NCBI GenBank assembly: GCA_031292755.1
Contig: JARLGM010000010.1
Location: 1-64,000, forward strand
DNA length: 64,000 bases
From: Candidatus Sulfopaludibacter sp.
GTDB lineage: Bacteria > Acidobacteriota > Terriglobia > Bryobacterales > Bryobacteraceae
Reading direction: 5' to 3'
Part shown: piece by piece, positions 49,066-56,693 of the stretch
Layout: every line of letters starts with the position of its first letter
Numbering within the stretch: the first letter of the stretch is position 1
The notes under the pieces: model-generated
The model's database searches: none
Told to the model about the DNA's origin: nothing
The model's input: the letters and a program-made list of their open reading frames with translations, nothing else
Translations under genes and position numbers: made by a program

Positions 49066-51024
49066 ATGAATCAGGCAATGAAACGACTCTTGATCATGTG
49101 GAGCATATTCGCGAGTCAAGGTGCAGCCCAAGACGGATGGTGGATGCGCGAGCCGATCCGCTGGGTGCAGACGAACCTGCGACAAACCGATGCGGGGCTG
49201 GACGCGAACCGGCTGGTGCGGCAACTCGCCGACATGCGCGCGAACGTCCTGCTTTTCGGCATGGGCGGAATTGTGGCGTACTACCCCACGACGACGCCGT
49301 TCCACTACGCGAGTCCCGATCTGCCTCCGGGGCGGGACCTGTTCGGCGAGGTCTTGCGAGAAGCGCACGCTCATGCCATTCGGGTGGTGGGCAGATACGA
49401 TCTGAGCAAGACACAGAAGGCCGTTTTCGACGCTCACCCGGAGTGGTTTTTTCGGCAGTCCAACGGGCAGCCGGTGGTGTACAACGGCCTGTATTCGACC
49501 TGCATCAATGGCGGGTATTATCGCGAGCAGGCGATGAAGATCCTGACCGAAGGCCTTGAAAAGTACGACGTGGATGGCCTGTTCTTTAATATGTTCGGCA
49601 ACCAGTCGAGCGATTACAGCGGGCGTCCGGTAGGTCTGTGCCACTGCGATGCGTGCCGGCGAAAGTACCGGCAGTTGTACCAGAAGGACATTCCGGAGAC
49701 GCCCGATGACGACTACCGGAAATTCATGTCTTCATCGACGCACGAAGTGGCGGCGGCGATTGGCGAGTTGATCCACAGAATACGGCCCCACGCCGGTTAT
49801 TTCAATTACCAGCAGGAGTTCACCGACGGGATCATGTCCGAGTCCAACACAGCGGTGACGCGCCCGCTGCCTCTGTGGCCGTACTCCGCCAGCGACCGCG
49901 TCAATCGAGCGCGGAACAGCCAGCCGGGCAAGATGGCGATCAACCTGAATATGCAATTCGTGGATTTCTGGTGGCGCTTCGCGACGGTTCCGGGCGAGGA
50001 AATCGCGCTGCGGTGCTGGGAAAGCCTGGCCAACGGCGGCGCCCTGACGCTGGCGGTGAACGGCACGCTGGACCAGCAGGACCGGCAGGCCATTGAGACC
50101 GCAACGCCCATCTTCCGCTGGACCGCGGCGAACGAGCAGTATTTTGTGGGACAGAGCAGCGCGGCGCGCGTGCTGTTGCTGGGCGCCGCGTCCGGTGAAG
50201 ACTCCTACCGCGGGCTGTTCCGGTTGCTCTCTGAAGAACATGTTCCCTTCGCCGTGTCGGACAACATGGACTGGGTGGGGGAGCGTAGTTACGACCTGGT
50301 CCTGACGACTGGGCGGGCGCCTGCCGGGCTTGCCGATTATGTCCGCGAGGGTGGCAAGGCTCTGATCGCAAGCGCGAGCAAGCCCGAGTTCGAGATCGCT
50401 CCGGTGGTTCGGACCGAGAGCGACGTCAAGGGATATGTCCGGGTGCGGGACCATGCCGCGTTCCCGTCGTTGAAGGACGTGGATCTGCTGATGCTGAACG
50501 GTTCCTTTACTGAGCTTAAGGCCGATGCGCCGGCTTTGCTGACACTGGTACCGCCTTCGATGATCGGGCCGCCGGAGTTGGTTCATATCGATATGTACGA
50601 TACGGACATCCCCGCCCTTGTGTTCCGCCAGATGGATAAGGGTTTGGTTGCGTGGATCCCGTGGAACCTGGGGGGAATGTATTATCGGAGCAGTTTGCCG
50701 GCCCACGCGGGCCTGTTTCGCGACTTGCTGAGCCGGCTTCTGCCGCAGCGGCAAATTCGAACGAATGCCCACCCGTTGGTGGAGATGACGCTGATGCGCC
50801 AGAACGGGCGCACCCTGCTGCACGTGATCAACCTGAGCGGGCATTCGCAGACGGGCTATTTCGCTCCTATTCCCATGACCGGCATCCGCGTGCAGGTGGC
50901 CGGGGAGTTCCGCGGCGCGCGGGCCATTCGGGCGGAGCAGAAGCTGGAAGTGCGGGTGGACGGGGGATACTCCGAGTTCACGATCCCTCAACTGGGCGAC
51001 TATGAATTGGTGGTGCTGGAGTAG
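49066..51024 (+). CDS. secreted GHL6-type putative glycoside hydrolase, 652 aa
   Basis: A signal peptide follows either ATG 49066 or ATG 49078 (MKRLLIMWSIFASQGAAQ, with CAGG just upstream). Residues about 25-330 resemble hypothetical glycosyl hydrolase 6 (GHL6) TIM barrels: RWVQTNLRQTDAGLD, MRANVLLFGMGGIVAYYP, EAHAHAIRVVGRYDLSKTQK, YDVDGLFFNMFGNQSSDYSG and CHCDACRRKYRQLY. The second half looks like a beta-galactosidase-trimerisation-like Rossmann domain (ARVLLLGAASGEDSYRGLFR) and a terminal beta domain. Extracytoplasmic carbohydrate role likely; activity unproven. Divergent from the NIPSNAP gene. Confidence 0.8.
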   Translation: MNQAMKRLLIMWSIFASQGAAQDGWWMREPIRWVQTNLRQTDAGLDANRLVRQLADMRANVLLFGMGGIVAYYPTTTPFHYASPDLPPGRDLFGEVLREAHAHAIRVVGRYDLSKTQKAVFDAHPEWFFRQSNGQPVVYNGLYSTCINGGYYREQAMKILTEGLEKYDVDGLFFNMFGNQSSDYSGRPVGLCHCDACRRKYRQLYQKDIPETPDDDYRKFMSSSTHEVAAAIGELIHRIRPHAGYFNYQQEFTDGIMSESNTAVTRPLPLWPYSASDRVNRARNSQPGKMAINLNMQFVDFWWRFATVPGEEIALRCWESLANGGALTLAVNGTLDQQDRQAIETATPIFRWTAANEQYFVGQSSAARVLLLGAASGEDSYRGLFRLLSEEHVPFAVSDNMDWVGERSYDLVLTTGRAPAGLADYVREGGKALIASASKPEFEIAPVVRTESDVKGYVRVRDHAAFPSLKDVDLLMLNGSFTELKADAPALLTLVPPSMIGPPELVHIDMYDTDIPALVFRQMDKGLVAWIPWNLGGMYYRSSLPAHAGLFRDLLSRLLPQRQIRTNAHPLVEMTLMRQNGRTLLHVINLSGHSQTGYFAPIPMTGIRVQVAGEFRGARAIRAEQKLEVRVDGGYSEFTIPQLGDYELVVLE

Positions 51025-51090
51025 GGGCGAGCTGGAACTCTCCGCGACGGACCAGTGCCTGTATTACGGTTTGAGCAGAAGAGTAATTCA

Positions 51091-51231
51091 ATGGGTTTGC
51101 CTAAGGGCCGCATTGTTCGAGAGGAACTTGAGAAAGCCCGGAACTCCGCCACGCGTCCGTTCCTACGCTTGGCCGGTACGATTGCCGGGCCAAGCGACTT
51201 TTCGATGCGCGAGGGCCTTTCTCGTAAGTGA
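51091..51231 (+). CDS. vapB: VapB-type antitoxin (probably N-terminally eroded)
   Basis: ATG 51091 reads MGLPKGRIVREELEKARNSA then FLRLAGTIAGPSDFSMREGL and ends SRK. The first part matches the second helix of ribbon-helix-helix antitoxins and the tail matches the toxin-wrapping LAG...GPxDLS segment of VapB proteins. The N-terminal DNA-binding strand is missing or changed: the frame stays open upstream (PVPVLRFEQKSNS) and a GTG at 51055 could be the start. TGA overlaps the GTG of vapC (GTGA), the usual vapBC arrangement. The toxin is broken, so this is probably a decaying gene. Confidence 0.6.
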   Translation: MGLPKGRIVREELEKARNSATRPFLRLAGTIAGPSDFSMREGLSRK

Positions 51232-51541
51232 AGGCGATCGCGGACACTGGTGTTCTGGTGGGGAATCGAAAAGACCACCATGAATGGGCTCTCGGGATTG
51301 CCGAAAGAGTAACCGAACCGCTATTGACTTGTGAAGCAGTGCTGGCCGAAACAGCTATGCAGATCGGAAGCCCGATTTGGCGGATCTTTGCCTGATTCGT
51401 CTGAGCGAATTGCACCCGCGGCACCCGGTGATTACGACGGATCTGGCCGATTTCCGGGTTTACCGCCGCGGCCGCCGGGAGGCGATCCCCTTAATCCATC
51501 GTGAGGTTCCGATAAGCTTGCATGACTCCGCCCATCCGTAA
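51228..51541 (+). pseudogene. vapC: VapC PIN-domain toxin, internal deletion and frameshift
   Basis: GTG 51228 starts VKAIADTGVLVGNRKDHHEW, ALGIAERVTEPLLTCEAVLA and ETAMQIGS, the N-terminal half of a PIN ribonuclease with the first catalytic Asp and the Glu. The frame then stops at TGA 51393. From 51368 another frame gives KPDLADLCLIRLSELHPRHP and VITTDLADFRVYRRGRREAI, the C-terminal quarter including the remaining acidic residues, ending at TAA 51539. About 45-50 residues of the normal ~130-residue protein are missing between MQIGS and KPDLAD, so one deletion removed the middle and shifted the frame. Confidence 0.8.
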
Positions 51542-51676
51542 TTGGTAACTTCGATCTTTACGCACGGCAGGGCGAGGAGGGCCGGCCATGGCTGCCAAAA
51601 ACGATTTGAGATTCCAGTCGGCATGCGGAGGGTATGTCGGCGTTTCGAACGTTGGAGATAAGGACACAAAGCTCGC

Positions 51677-51901
51677 TTGCCGATCCCAGAGCAGTTGTGG
51701 GCGGAAGCGGCGAAAGCGGCTCGGGAGCATGGGGTTTTCCGTGCATCCAAGGCCCTGCACCTGGAATACGGCAAGCTCAAACGGATGGCGGAGACCAGCC
51801 CTCGTCGAATAGCTCACGGTAAGACAATCGATAACCTTGCACGAACAGATCTGCTACACGCTTCGAAGAAGGCAGTGAGGGAGTATTTTCGAGCGAGCTA
51901 G
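51677..51901 (+). pseudogene. fragment of a small HTH-like protein, mobile-element associated
   Basis: LPIPEQLWAEAAKAAREHGV and FRASKALHLEYGKLKRMAE resemble small proteins with a helix-turn-helix (WxxAxxLAxxHGVxxTAxxLxLxYxxLKR) that I associate with transposon neighbourhoods in soil bacteria. A stop lies just upstream (51659) and the expected N terminus (SAFRTLEIR) appears in another frame, so the gene is shifted. After KRMAE the sequence loses similarity. Broken remnant. Confidence 0.4.
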
Positions 51902-51981
51902 CGAGCGAAAAGCGACATGTGTGCCGCTGGGCAGCAAGCGACAATGGAGTCCAGGCCGGTGAGAACGCCGGTGATTAATCC

Positions 51982-52185
51982 GTGCCCCTGAACAAGGGCC
52001 CCAGGGCTCGGCAGTCCAGTATTGGCGACGAGATCGAACAGTATCTCCTTACCGGCGAGAGTGACCCTCTCTATCGGGCGTGGCCCGGCGGCATGATGGA
52101 ACGCGCCAGCCGGGCCGCAGAGCGACAACGGAAGAGAGGAGGATCTCGCGCACGAACTTACCGGTTTAACACGCTCGAAACGTAA
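51982..52185 (+). CDS. small ORF, possible remnant (67 aa)
   Basis: GTG 51982 opens a frame containing GDEIEQYLLTGESDPLYRAW, then PGGMMERASRAAERQRKRGG. This resembles short EIExYLxTGExDPLYxAWPG proteins of unknown function found near toxin-antitoxin or mobile genes. The C terminus turns basic and unlike the family (expected further helix missing). Together with 51091-51901 it belongs to a decayed accessory patch between 51025 and 52255; the rest of that stretch shows nothing convincing. Confidence 0.35.
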   Translation: MPLNKGPRARQSSIGDEIEQYLLTGESDPLYRAWPGGMMERASRAAERQRKRGGSRARTYRFNTLET

Positions 52186-52255
52186 CTTCGCCCCCCGTAG
52201 AGCCGCAAAAATCGCGAGCTGGTCGATTACCAGCCTGATGTTCGCCCATGCGCCG

Positions 52256-52618
52256 CTATTTTGCAGCAGCACCGTTTTCGGTGCAATTCGATAGTGCCGC
52301 CTCTCTCGTTCCGAAAAGCGGGAACAAGTTGTCGAGGCCCGAGAAGGCGAATACCTGGTTCACGCGAGCGGCGAGACCGCAGATCAGAAGCCGGCCGCCA
52401 TGGCGATCGATTTCCTTGCCGGCCCCGAGGACGCTGCTTAGCCCCGCGCTGCTAATGTACTGCACTCCGCTGAAATCCAGAATCACATTGCGATCCGCCG
52501 CCGTGATCCATTGTTGGCACACCCGCTCGAGTTCCGGCGCGGTCTCCCCGTCCACTCTTCCATTCACCTCCAGGACCACCGCAACTTTCGTCCGTGACCC
52601 GACCACCGTGAGTGCCAT
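52256..52618 (-). CDS. STAS-domain anti-sigma factor antagonist
   Basis: The 120-residue protein (ATG 52618, MALTVVGSRTKVAVVLEVNG) is a single STAS domain: GRVDGETAPELERVCQQWIT, then VILDFSGVQYISSAGLSSVL with the phosphorylatable Ser in ISSAGL, and GGRLLICGLAARVNQVFAFS. Such SpoIIAA/RsbV-like proteins bind and release a switch kinase depending on phosphorylation. A matching HATPase kinase is encoded at 56193 on the same strand, on the far side of devBCA. The start is divergent from devB by 73 bases. Confidence 0.9.
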   Translation of the reverse strand: MALTVVGSRTKVAVVLEVNGRVDGETAPELERVCQQWITAADRNVILDFSGVQYISSAGLSSVLGAGKEIDRHGGRLLICGLAARVNQVFAFSGLDNLFPLFGTREAALSNCTENGAAAK

Positions 52619-52691
52619 CGACTTGGTTGTATCACGAACGCTTCGATAATGCCAACGGCTCCTTTCGATTGCTGTATGATGTTCGGTATTC

Positions 52692-53726
52692 ATGGGACGA
52701 GAAGCAGGGAGGGGATATTCTTCGGCGATCGTGTTGGTTTTCGCCCTGGGAATGCTTCTGGCAACCCCGGGCTGCCGGAGTGAACCTGTCGAACCCGCCA
52801 TGGCCGCGTCGACCACCTCGACGCAACCGCCGGGGATCAGCTGCCTTGGGAGGATTACGCCTGGCGACCGCATCATCAAGGTCGCGGCTCCACCGCAGGC
52901 CATCGTTAAAGAGTTGCTCGTAGCGCGTGGATCGCGGGTCCGCGCCGGCCAGGAGATCGCCGTGTTGCGCGATTACGACCTTGCGGCCGCTGCCCTTGCC
53001 CAAGCCAGGAGTGAAGTGGAACTGGCGGAGAGCACCGTGAACCAGGCGAAGACCGGAGAAAAACCGGCTGCCGTGGCGGCGCAGCAAGCCGCAATCGAAA
53101 GTCAGCAATCGATTCTTCGGAATGCCGAAGAGGAGCTTCAGCGCAGCAAGGACCTCTTTCGCGATGGCCTGTTGCCCGGGGCCGAAGTGGAAGCGGCACA
53201 GCTAAAAGTCGATACAGCGCGCCACGCCATGCGGCGCGAAAGCGAGCTATTGCAGAGCCTTCAGCAGGTGCGCTCAGAGGATGTGCAGGTGGCGCAGAGA
53301 AAGCTCGAAGTCGCCATAACCAAGGAACGATACGCCACGACCGAGTTGAACCGGAACCATATCACCTCACCCGCTTCCGGAACGGTTCTGGAGATTCATG
53401 CTTACCCCGGCGAGACCGTAACCAGCGAGGGCATACTGGACCTGGGCGACGTCCGGAACATGTTCGTGGTGGCGGAAGTTTACCTCAGCGATGTTCCGCG
53501 CGTGCGTGAGGGTGCCCGTGCATCCATTACAGGCGAAGGTTTTACGGGAACATTAACCGGGAAGGTGGAAGAAATCCTGCGACAGGCGTCCGGGAACCAG
53601 CTATACCCTGTAGACGCCCAGACGGCCGCCGATAAACGAGTGCTGGGCGTCCGCATTCGCCTGGACGACAGCCAAAAGGTCCAACACCTGACCAATAGCC
53701 AGGTTTCGGTTCGCATCGAGCCATGA
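52692..53726 (+). CDS. devB: DevB-like periplasmic adaptor (HlyD family) lipoprotein
   Basis: A lipoprotein signal (VLVFALGMLLATPGC, Cys28) anchors it in the membrane. The rest is a membrane-fusion protein: barrel-sandwich half IVKELLVARGSRVRAGQEIA, a long coiled-coil hairpin (about residues 95-210, QARSEVELAESTVNQAKTGE onward), second half NHITSPASGTVLEIHAYPGE, then beta-barrel VVAEVYLSDVPRVREGARAS. This is the DevB type, linking a DevC/DevA ABC transporter with TolC. The stop overlaps the devC start (ATGA). Cyanobacterial DevBCA exports heterocyst glycolipids. Confidence 0.88.
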   Translation: MGREAGRGYSSAIVLVFALGMLLATPGCRSEPVEPAMAASTTSTQPPGISCLGRITPGDRIIKVAAPPQAIVKELLVARGSRVRAGQEIAVLRDYDLAAAALAQARSEVELAESTVNQAKTGEKPAAVAAQQAAIESQQSILRNAEEELQRSKDLFRDGLLPGAEVEAAQLKVDTARHAMRRESELLQSLQQVRSEDVQVAQRKLEVAITKERYATTELNRNHITSPASGTVLEIHAYPGETVTSEGILDLGDVRNMFVVAEVYLSDVPRVREGARASITGEGFTGTLTGKVEEILRQASGNQLYPVDAQTAADKRVLGVRIRLDDSQKVQHLTNSQVSVRIEP

Positions 53727-54913
53727 TCCGACCCGTGAGAGCGGCGGCCGGGATGGTGGCGCCGCTCGGAATTCCGCTCGCCTGGCGTCAACTGGTGGAC
53801 GACAAGAAGCGCATGGCTGCCGCCATCCTGGGCATCACCTTCGGGATCATGCTGATGCTCTTCCAACTCGGCCTCTATAACGGCATTATGGCGATGGTGG
53901 TGCTCCCGCATAACATTCTTCGCGGGGAACTGGTCATGGTCAGTCCGAATTACGAGTATTTCGGATCGAGCATGGAATTCTCGCGACGTCGCCTGCTCCA
54001 GGCCAGGAGTTTGCCGGAAGTCGAATCGACGGCCCCGCTCTACCTCGGTTTTCTTCAGTGGGCCAACCCGGTAAACGGCCGCGTAAAGATGATTTTTGCG
54101 ATGGCAATCGATCCCGATCAGAATCCTTTCCTCATTCCCGAGATCGCCGGTCACATCGATGCGATCCGCGACCCCGAGAGCGTCCTGTTCGACACGTTAT
54201 CGCAGGAGGATTACGGCCCCGTGCCGGCGCTGTTCCGTGACCGCGGTAGCGTGGAAACGGAAGCTGAGCGGAAGCGCGTGCGGGTGACAGGCCTGTTCAC
54301 GCTGGGCCACACGCTGGCCGCCTCGGCCGTTGTCGTCATGAGCGACGAGGCCTATTTCCGCATACGCCCGGACAAGCCGCGAAACATGGCGAATGTCGGG
54401 ATGATCGTGTTGAAGGCCGGCGCCGATCCGGATGCGGTGGCCCGCCGCTTGAGGCAGATTCTGCCGGGTGATGTCGAAATCGTGCGGCGCGAAGAGTTCA
54501 TGAAGGCCGAGCAGGATTACTGGGCCAAACGAACCCCCATCGGCTTTGTCAGCGCGGCTGGGATGCTGGTTGGAATGATGGTTGGAGGCATCGTCGTTTA
54601 CCAGATACTCTATACCGACGTCAACGATCACCTGAAGCAGTACGCTACTTTGAAAGCGATTGGCTTAGCGGATAGCTTCTTCGTGGTTCTTGTATTGCAA
54701 GAGGCCCTCCTGCTGATGCTGGTGGGCTTCATCCCGGCGGCTTTGCTCACTGCCGTGCTGAACCACGAGGCGCGGGTGATGGCGCACATCCCCACCTCGC
54801 TCTCCCTCAGGGACCTGTTCGTTGTACTGACGGCAGTCGGGGCAGTCTGCCTGATTGCCGGAGTACTCGCCACGCGCAAACTGCGCACCGCCGATCCCGC
54901 GGACGTGTTTTGA
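53723..54913 (+). CDS. devC: DevC-like FtsX-fold ABC transporter permease
   Basis: The 396-residue protein starts APLGIPLAWRQLVDDKKRMA and has four membrane spans: AAAILGITFGIMLMLFQLGL, FVSAAGMLVGMMVGGIVVYQ, VLVLQEALLLMLVGFIPAAL and FVVLTAVGAVCLIAGVLATR. A large extracytoplasmic domain lies between spans 1 and 2. YAVRQYATLKAIG-like QYATLKAIGLADSF is the FtsX coupling segment. The layout is that of DevC/MacB-type mechanotransmission permeases. Overlaps devB by four bases; devA starts one base after its stop. Confidence 0.9.
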   Translation: MIRPVRAAAGMVAPLGIPLAWRQLVDDKKRMAAAILGITFGIMLMLFQLGLYNGIMAMVVLPHNILRGELVMVSPNYEYFGSSMEFSRRRLLQARSLPEVESTAPLYLGFLQWANPVNGRVKMIFAMAIDPDQNPFLIPEIAGHIDAIRDPESVLFDTLSQEDYGPVPALFRDRGSVETEAERKRVRVTGLFTLGHTLAASAVVVMSDEAYFRIRPDKPRNMANVGMIVLKAGADPDAVARRLRQILPGDVEIVRREEFMKAEQDYWAKRTPIGFVSAAGMLVGMMVGGIVVYQILYTDVNDHLKQYATLKAIGLADSFFVVLVLQEALLLMLVGFIPAALLTAVLNHEARVMAHIPTSLSLRDLFVVLTAVGAVCLIAGVLATRKLRTADPADVF

Positions 54914-54914
54914 T

Positions 54915-56192
54915 ATGAGCCCTCCCGCGTTGATTTCGATCAGCGGACTCAGCCATTCCTACGGCGAGGGGTCGCTGGCGAAACAAGTGCTTCACAACAT
55001 CAACATCGATTTCTACCCAGGTGAGATCGCTATCATTATGGGCCCCTCAGGCGGGGGCAAGACAACACTGTTGAGCCTCGCTGGGGCGCTCCGTTCGGTG
55101 CAGTCGGGCAGCATCAGGCTGGACGGCGCCGAGCTACGGAATGCTGGCAGCCGAATGTTGACTCGGGTCCGTCGCAAAATCGGTTTTGTTTTTCAGGCCC
55201 ACAATCTGGTTGAGTCGCTTACTATTTGTGAAAACGTTCAGATCGCTCTCACCGTCGATCCATCGGCGACGGCGCAGAGCTCGCGGCGGCGTGCGCTGGA
55301 ACTGCTGACCCGCGTCGGTTTGGCCGAGCATGCGCATAAGCGTCCGCGCGAGTTGTCGGGCGGTCAGAAACAGCGTGTCGCAATCGCGAGGGCGCTGGTG
55401 CGGTCTCCGCAGGTCATTATGGCGGATGAGCCGACGGCGGCGCTCGACCGCGCTTCCGGACGCGAAGTGGTGGAGTTGCTGAGACATTTGGCTCGAGAGA
55501 TGCGCTGTGCCGTCCTGCTGGTCACTCACGATAATCGCATTCTCGACGTCGCCGATCGCATTCTGAGCCTGGAAGACGGGTACATTGAAGAATCCAACCT
55601 GGCGCTGGACCGCCTCGTGGACGATTTCGCAGCTCTCGTGGACCACTTGTCTCTCTATCCGGAACGGTTCCCTTCACCCGAGCAACTCGCCGGGCTTTCG
55701 GTGGAGTTCAGTAAAGGGCTGAATGCGCTGTTGCCGCGCCTGGCCGACATGGTAGCGCGGCGGCAGCCTGATGCTCTGGCCACACGATCGCAACGGTGGG
55801 CGGCGTCCGCGGACGACATCCGAAATCTGGAAGAGTCGCTGCTTCAGATTCCTAAAGCGGTCGCCGGTTCGAGCCCTGCAGGCGGCGAGGACCTTTGCGA
55901 TTCGGCCGTGCAGAGCCTGGACTTTCTGCTGCGGACGGCGGCCGCGGCACTGCGCAGCCGGGCGCCGCGAGATGCGGCAAGCCTCGTGACGTTGACTCTG
56001 CATCATTCCAATGCTCAGCAGGACATCCGCGCCCGCTTCGAAGACCAACATGAGCGGTCAACCGAAGAGTTTCGCAATGCAACGCTTGACCTGATCAGCT
56101 TGTACTTCCGCTGCGTGTACTTCCTGCACCACATCGCCAGCCGCCTCAAGGAAGACATCACGGCTGCTCCGGCACAGGCGGCGCCCGGATAG
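54915..56192 (+). CDS. devA: DevA-like ABC ATPase with long helical C-terminal extension
   Basis: Residues about 5-215 are a MacB/DevA-type ATPase: Walker A MGPSGGGKTTLLSL (near 42), Q-loop FVFQAHNLVESLT, signature ELSGGQKQRVAIARAL (near 145), Walker B VIMADEPTAALD and H-loop VTHDNRILDVADRI. DevA proteins normally end near residue 235. Here another ~210 residues follow, all helical (LDRLVDDFAALVDHLSLYPE, LNALLPRLADMVARRQPDAL, LRTAAAALRSRAP, LDLISLYFRCVYFLHHIASR), vaguely PhoU/DUF47-like. No frameshift or fusion scar is visible. Ends flush with the convergent HATPase gene. Confidence 0.9.
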   Translation: MSPPALISISGLSHSYGEGSLAKQVLHNINIDFYPGEIAIIMGPSGGGKTTLLSLAGALRSVQSGSIRLDGAELRNAGSRMLTRVRRKIGFVFQAHNLVESLTICENVQIALTVDPSATAQSSRRRALELLTRVGLAEHAHKRPRELSGGQKQRVAIARALVRSPQVIMADEPTAALDRASGREVVELLRHLAREMRCAVLLVTHDNRILDVADRILSLEDGYIEESNLALDRLVDDFAALVDHLSLYPERFPSPEQLAGLSVEFSKGLNALLPRLADMVARRQPDALATRSQRWAASADDIRNLEESLLQIPKAVAGSSPAGGEDLCDSAVQSLDFLLRTAAAALRSRAPRDAASLVTLTLHHSNAQQDIRARFEDQHERSTEEFRNATLDLISLYFRCVYFLHHIASRLKEDITAAPAQAAPG

Positions 56193-56627
56193 TCAGGTGT
56201 CCATGCCGGTCGCGATCTTTTTCGCCATACTGAAGCAGTTTCTGCCGGCCAAACGTTCGTACGTGATGCGGTCCATCAGTTTTCGTACGAGGTGAACCCC
56301 CAACCCGCCTGTGCGCCGCTCCTGCAGCTGCACGTCGAGCCGGGGTGAAGGGTGCGACAACGGATCGAATGCCGCACCGTTGTCCTCGATTCGAATTTCG
56401 ATTTCGCCGGCGGCGAGGTCGGCGCGCACCCAAACCTCATCGTCATCCCCGCCCGGGCAGCCGTGCCGGATGATATTGCTCAATACTTCTTCCACACAGA
56501 GAAGGACTTCCATCCTGCCGTCATCGGGCAATTGCTGTTGCTCCCAGAGCGTCTCCAGGCAGCCGTTCACCCGCGAAACCTCGAAAAGGTTCCTTTCCAC
56601 GCGAACGGAAAGCAGCGGCGACAGCAT
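56193..56627 (-). CDS. RsbW/SpoIIAB-like anti-sigma kinase (HATPase)
   Basis: ATG 56627 is preceded by GAGGATTACCGA, a good ribosome site; the GTG at 56672 is a weaker alternative. The 144-residue protein is a GHKL ATPase domain: N-box VEEVLSNIIRHG, G1 IEDNGAAFDPL, G2 GGLGVHLVRKLMDRITYERL. It should bind and phosphorylate a STAS antagonist such as the one at 52256. It lies 66 bases after the EEP gene on the same strand and is probably the last gene of the PKS operon. Its sigma factor or other target is not in the window. Confidence 0.9.
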   Translation of the reverse strand: MLSPLLSVRVERNLFEVSRVNGCLETLWEQQQLPDDGRMEVLLCVEEVLSNIIRHGCPGGDDDEVWVRADLAAGEIEIRIEDNGAAFDPLSHPSPRLDVQLQERRTGGLGVHLVRKLMDRITYERLAGRNCFSMAKKIATGMDT

Positions 56628-56693
56628 TCGGTAATCCTCGAAGCCCACCACAATATCAGAAAAGACGGGCACGCGAGGAGCTTACAACCCGCG

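Noticed and set aside
51898-52272. 124-aa minus-strand frame
   Set aside because: Reverse reading of the decayed patch; no homology or ribosome site.
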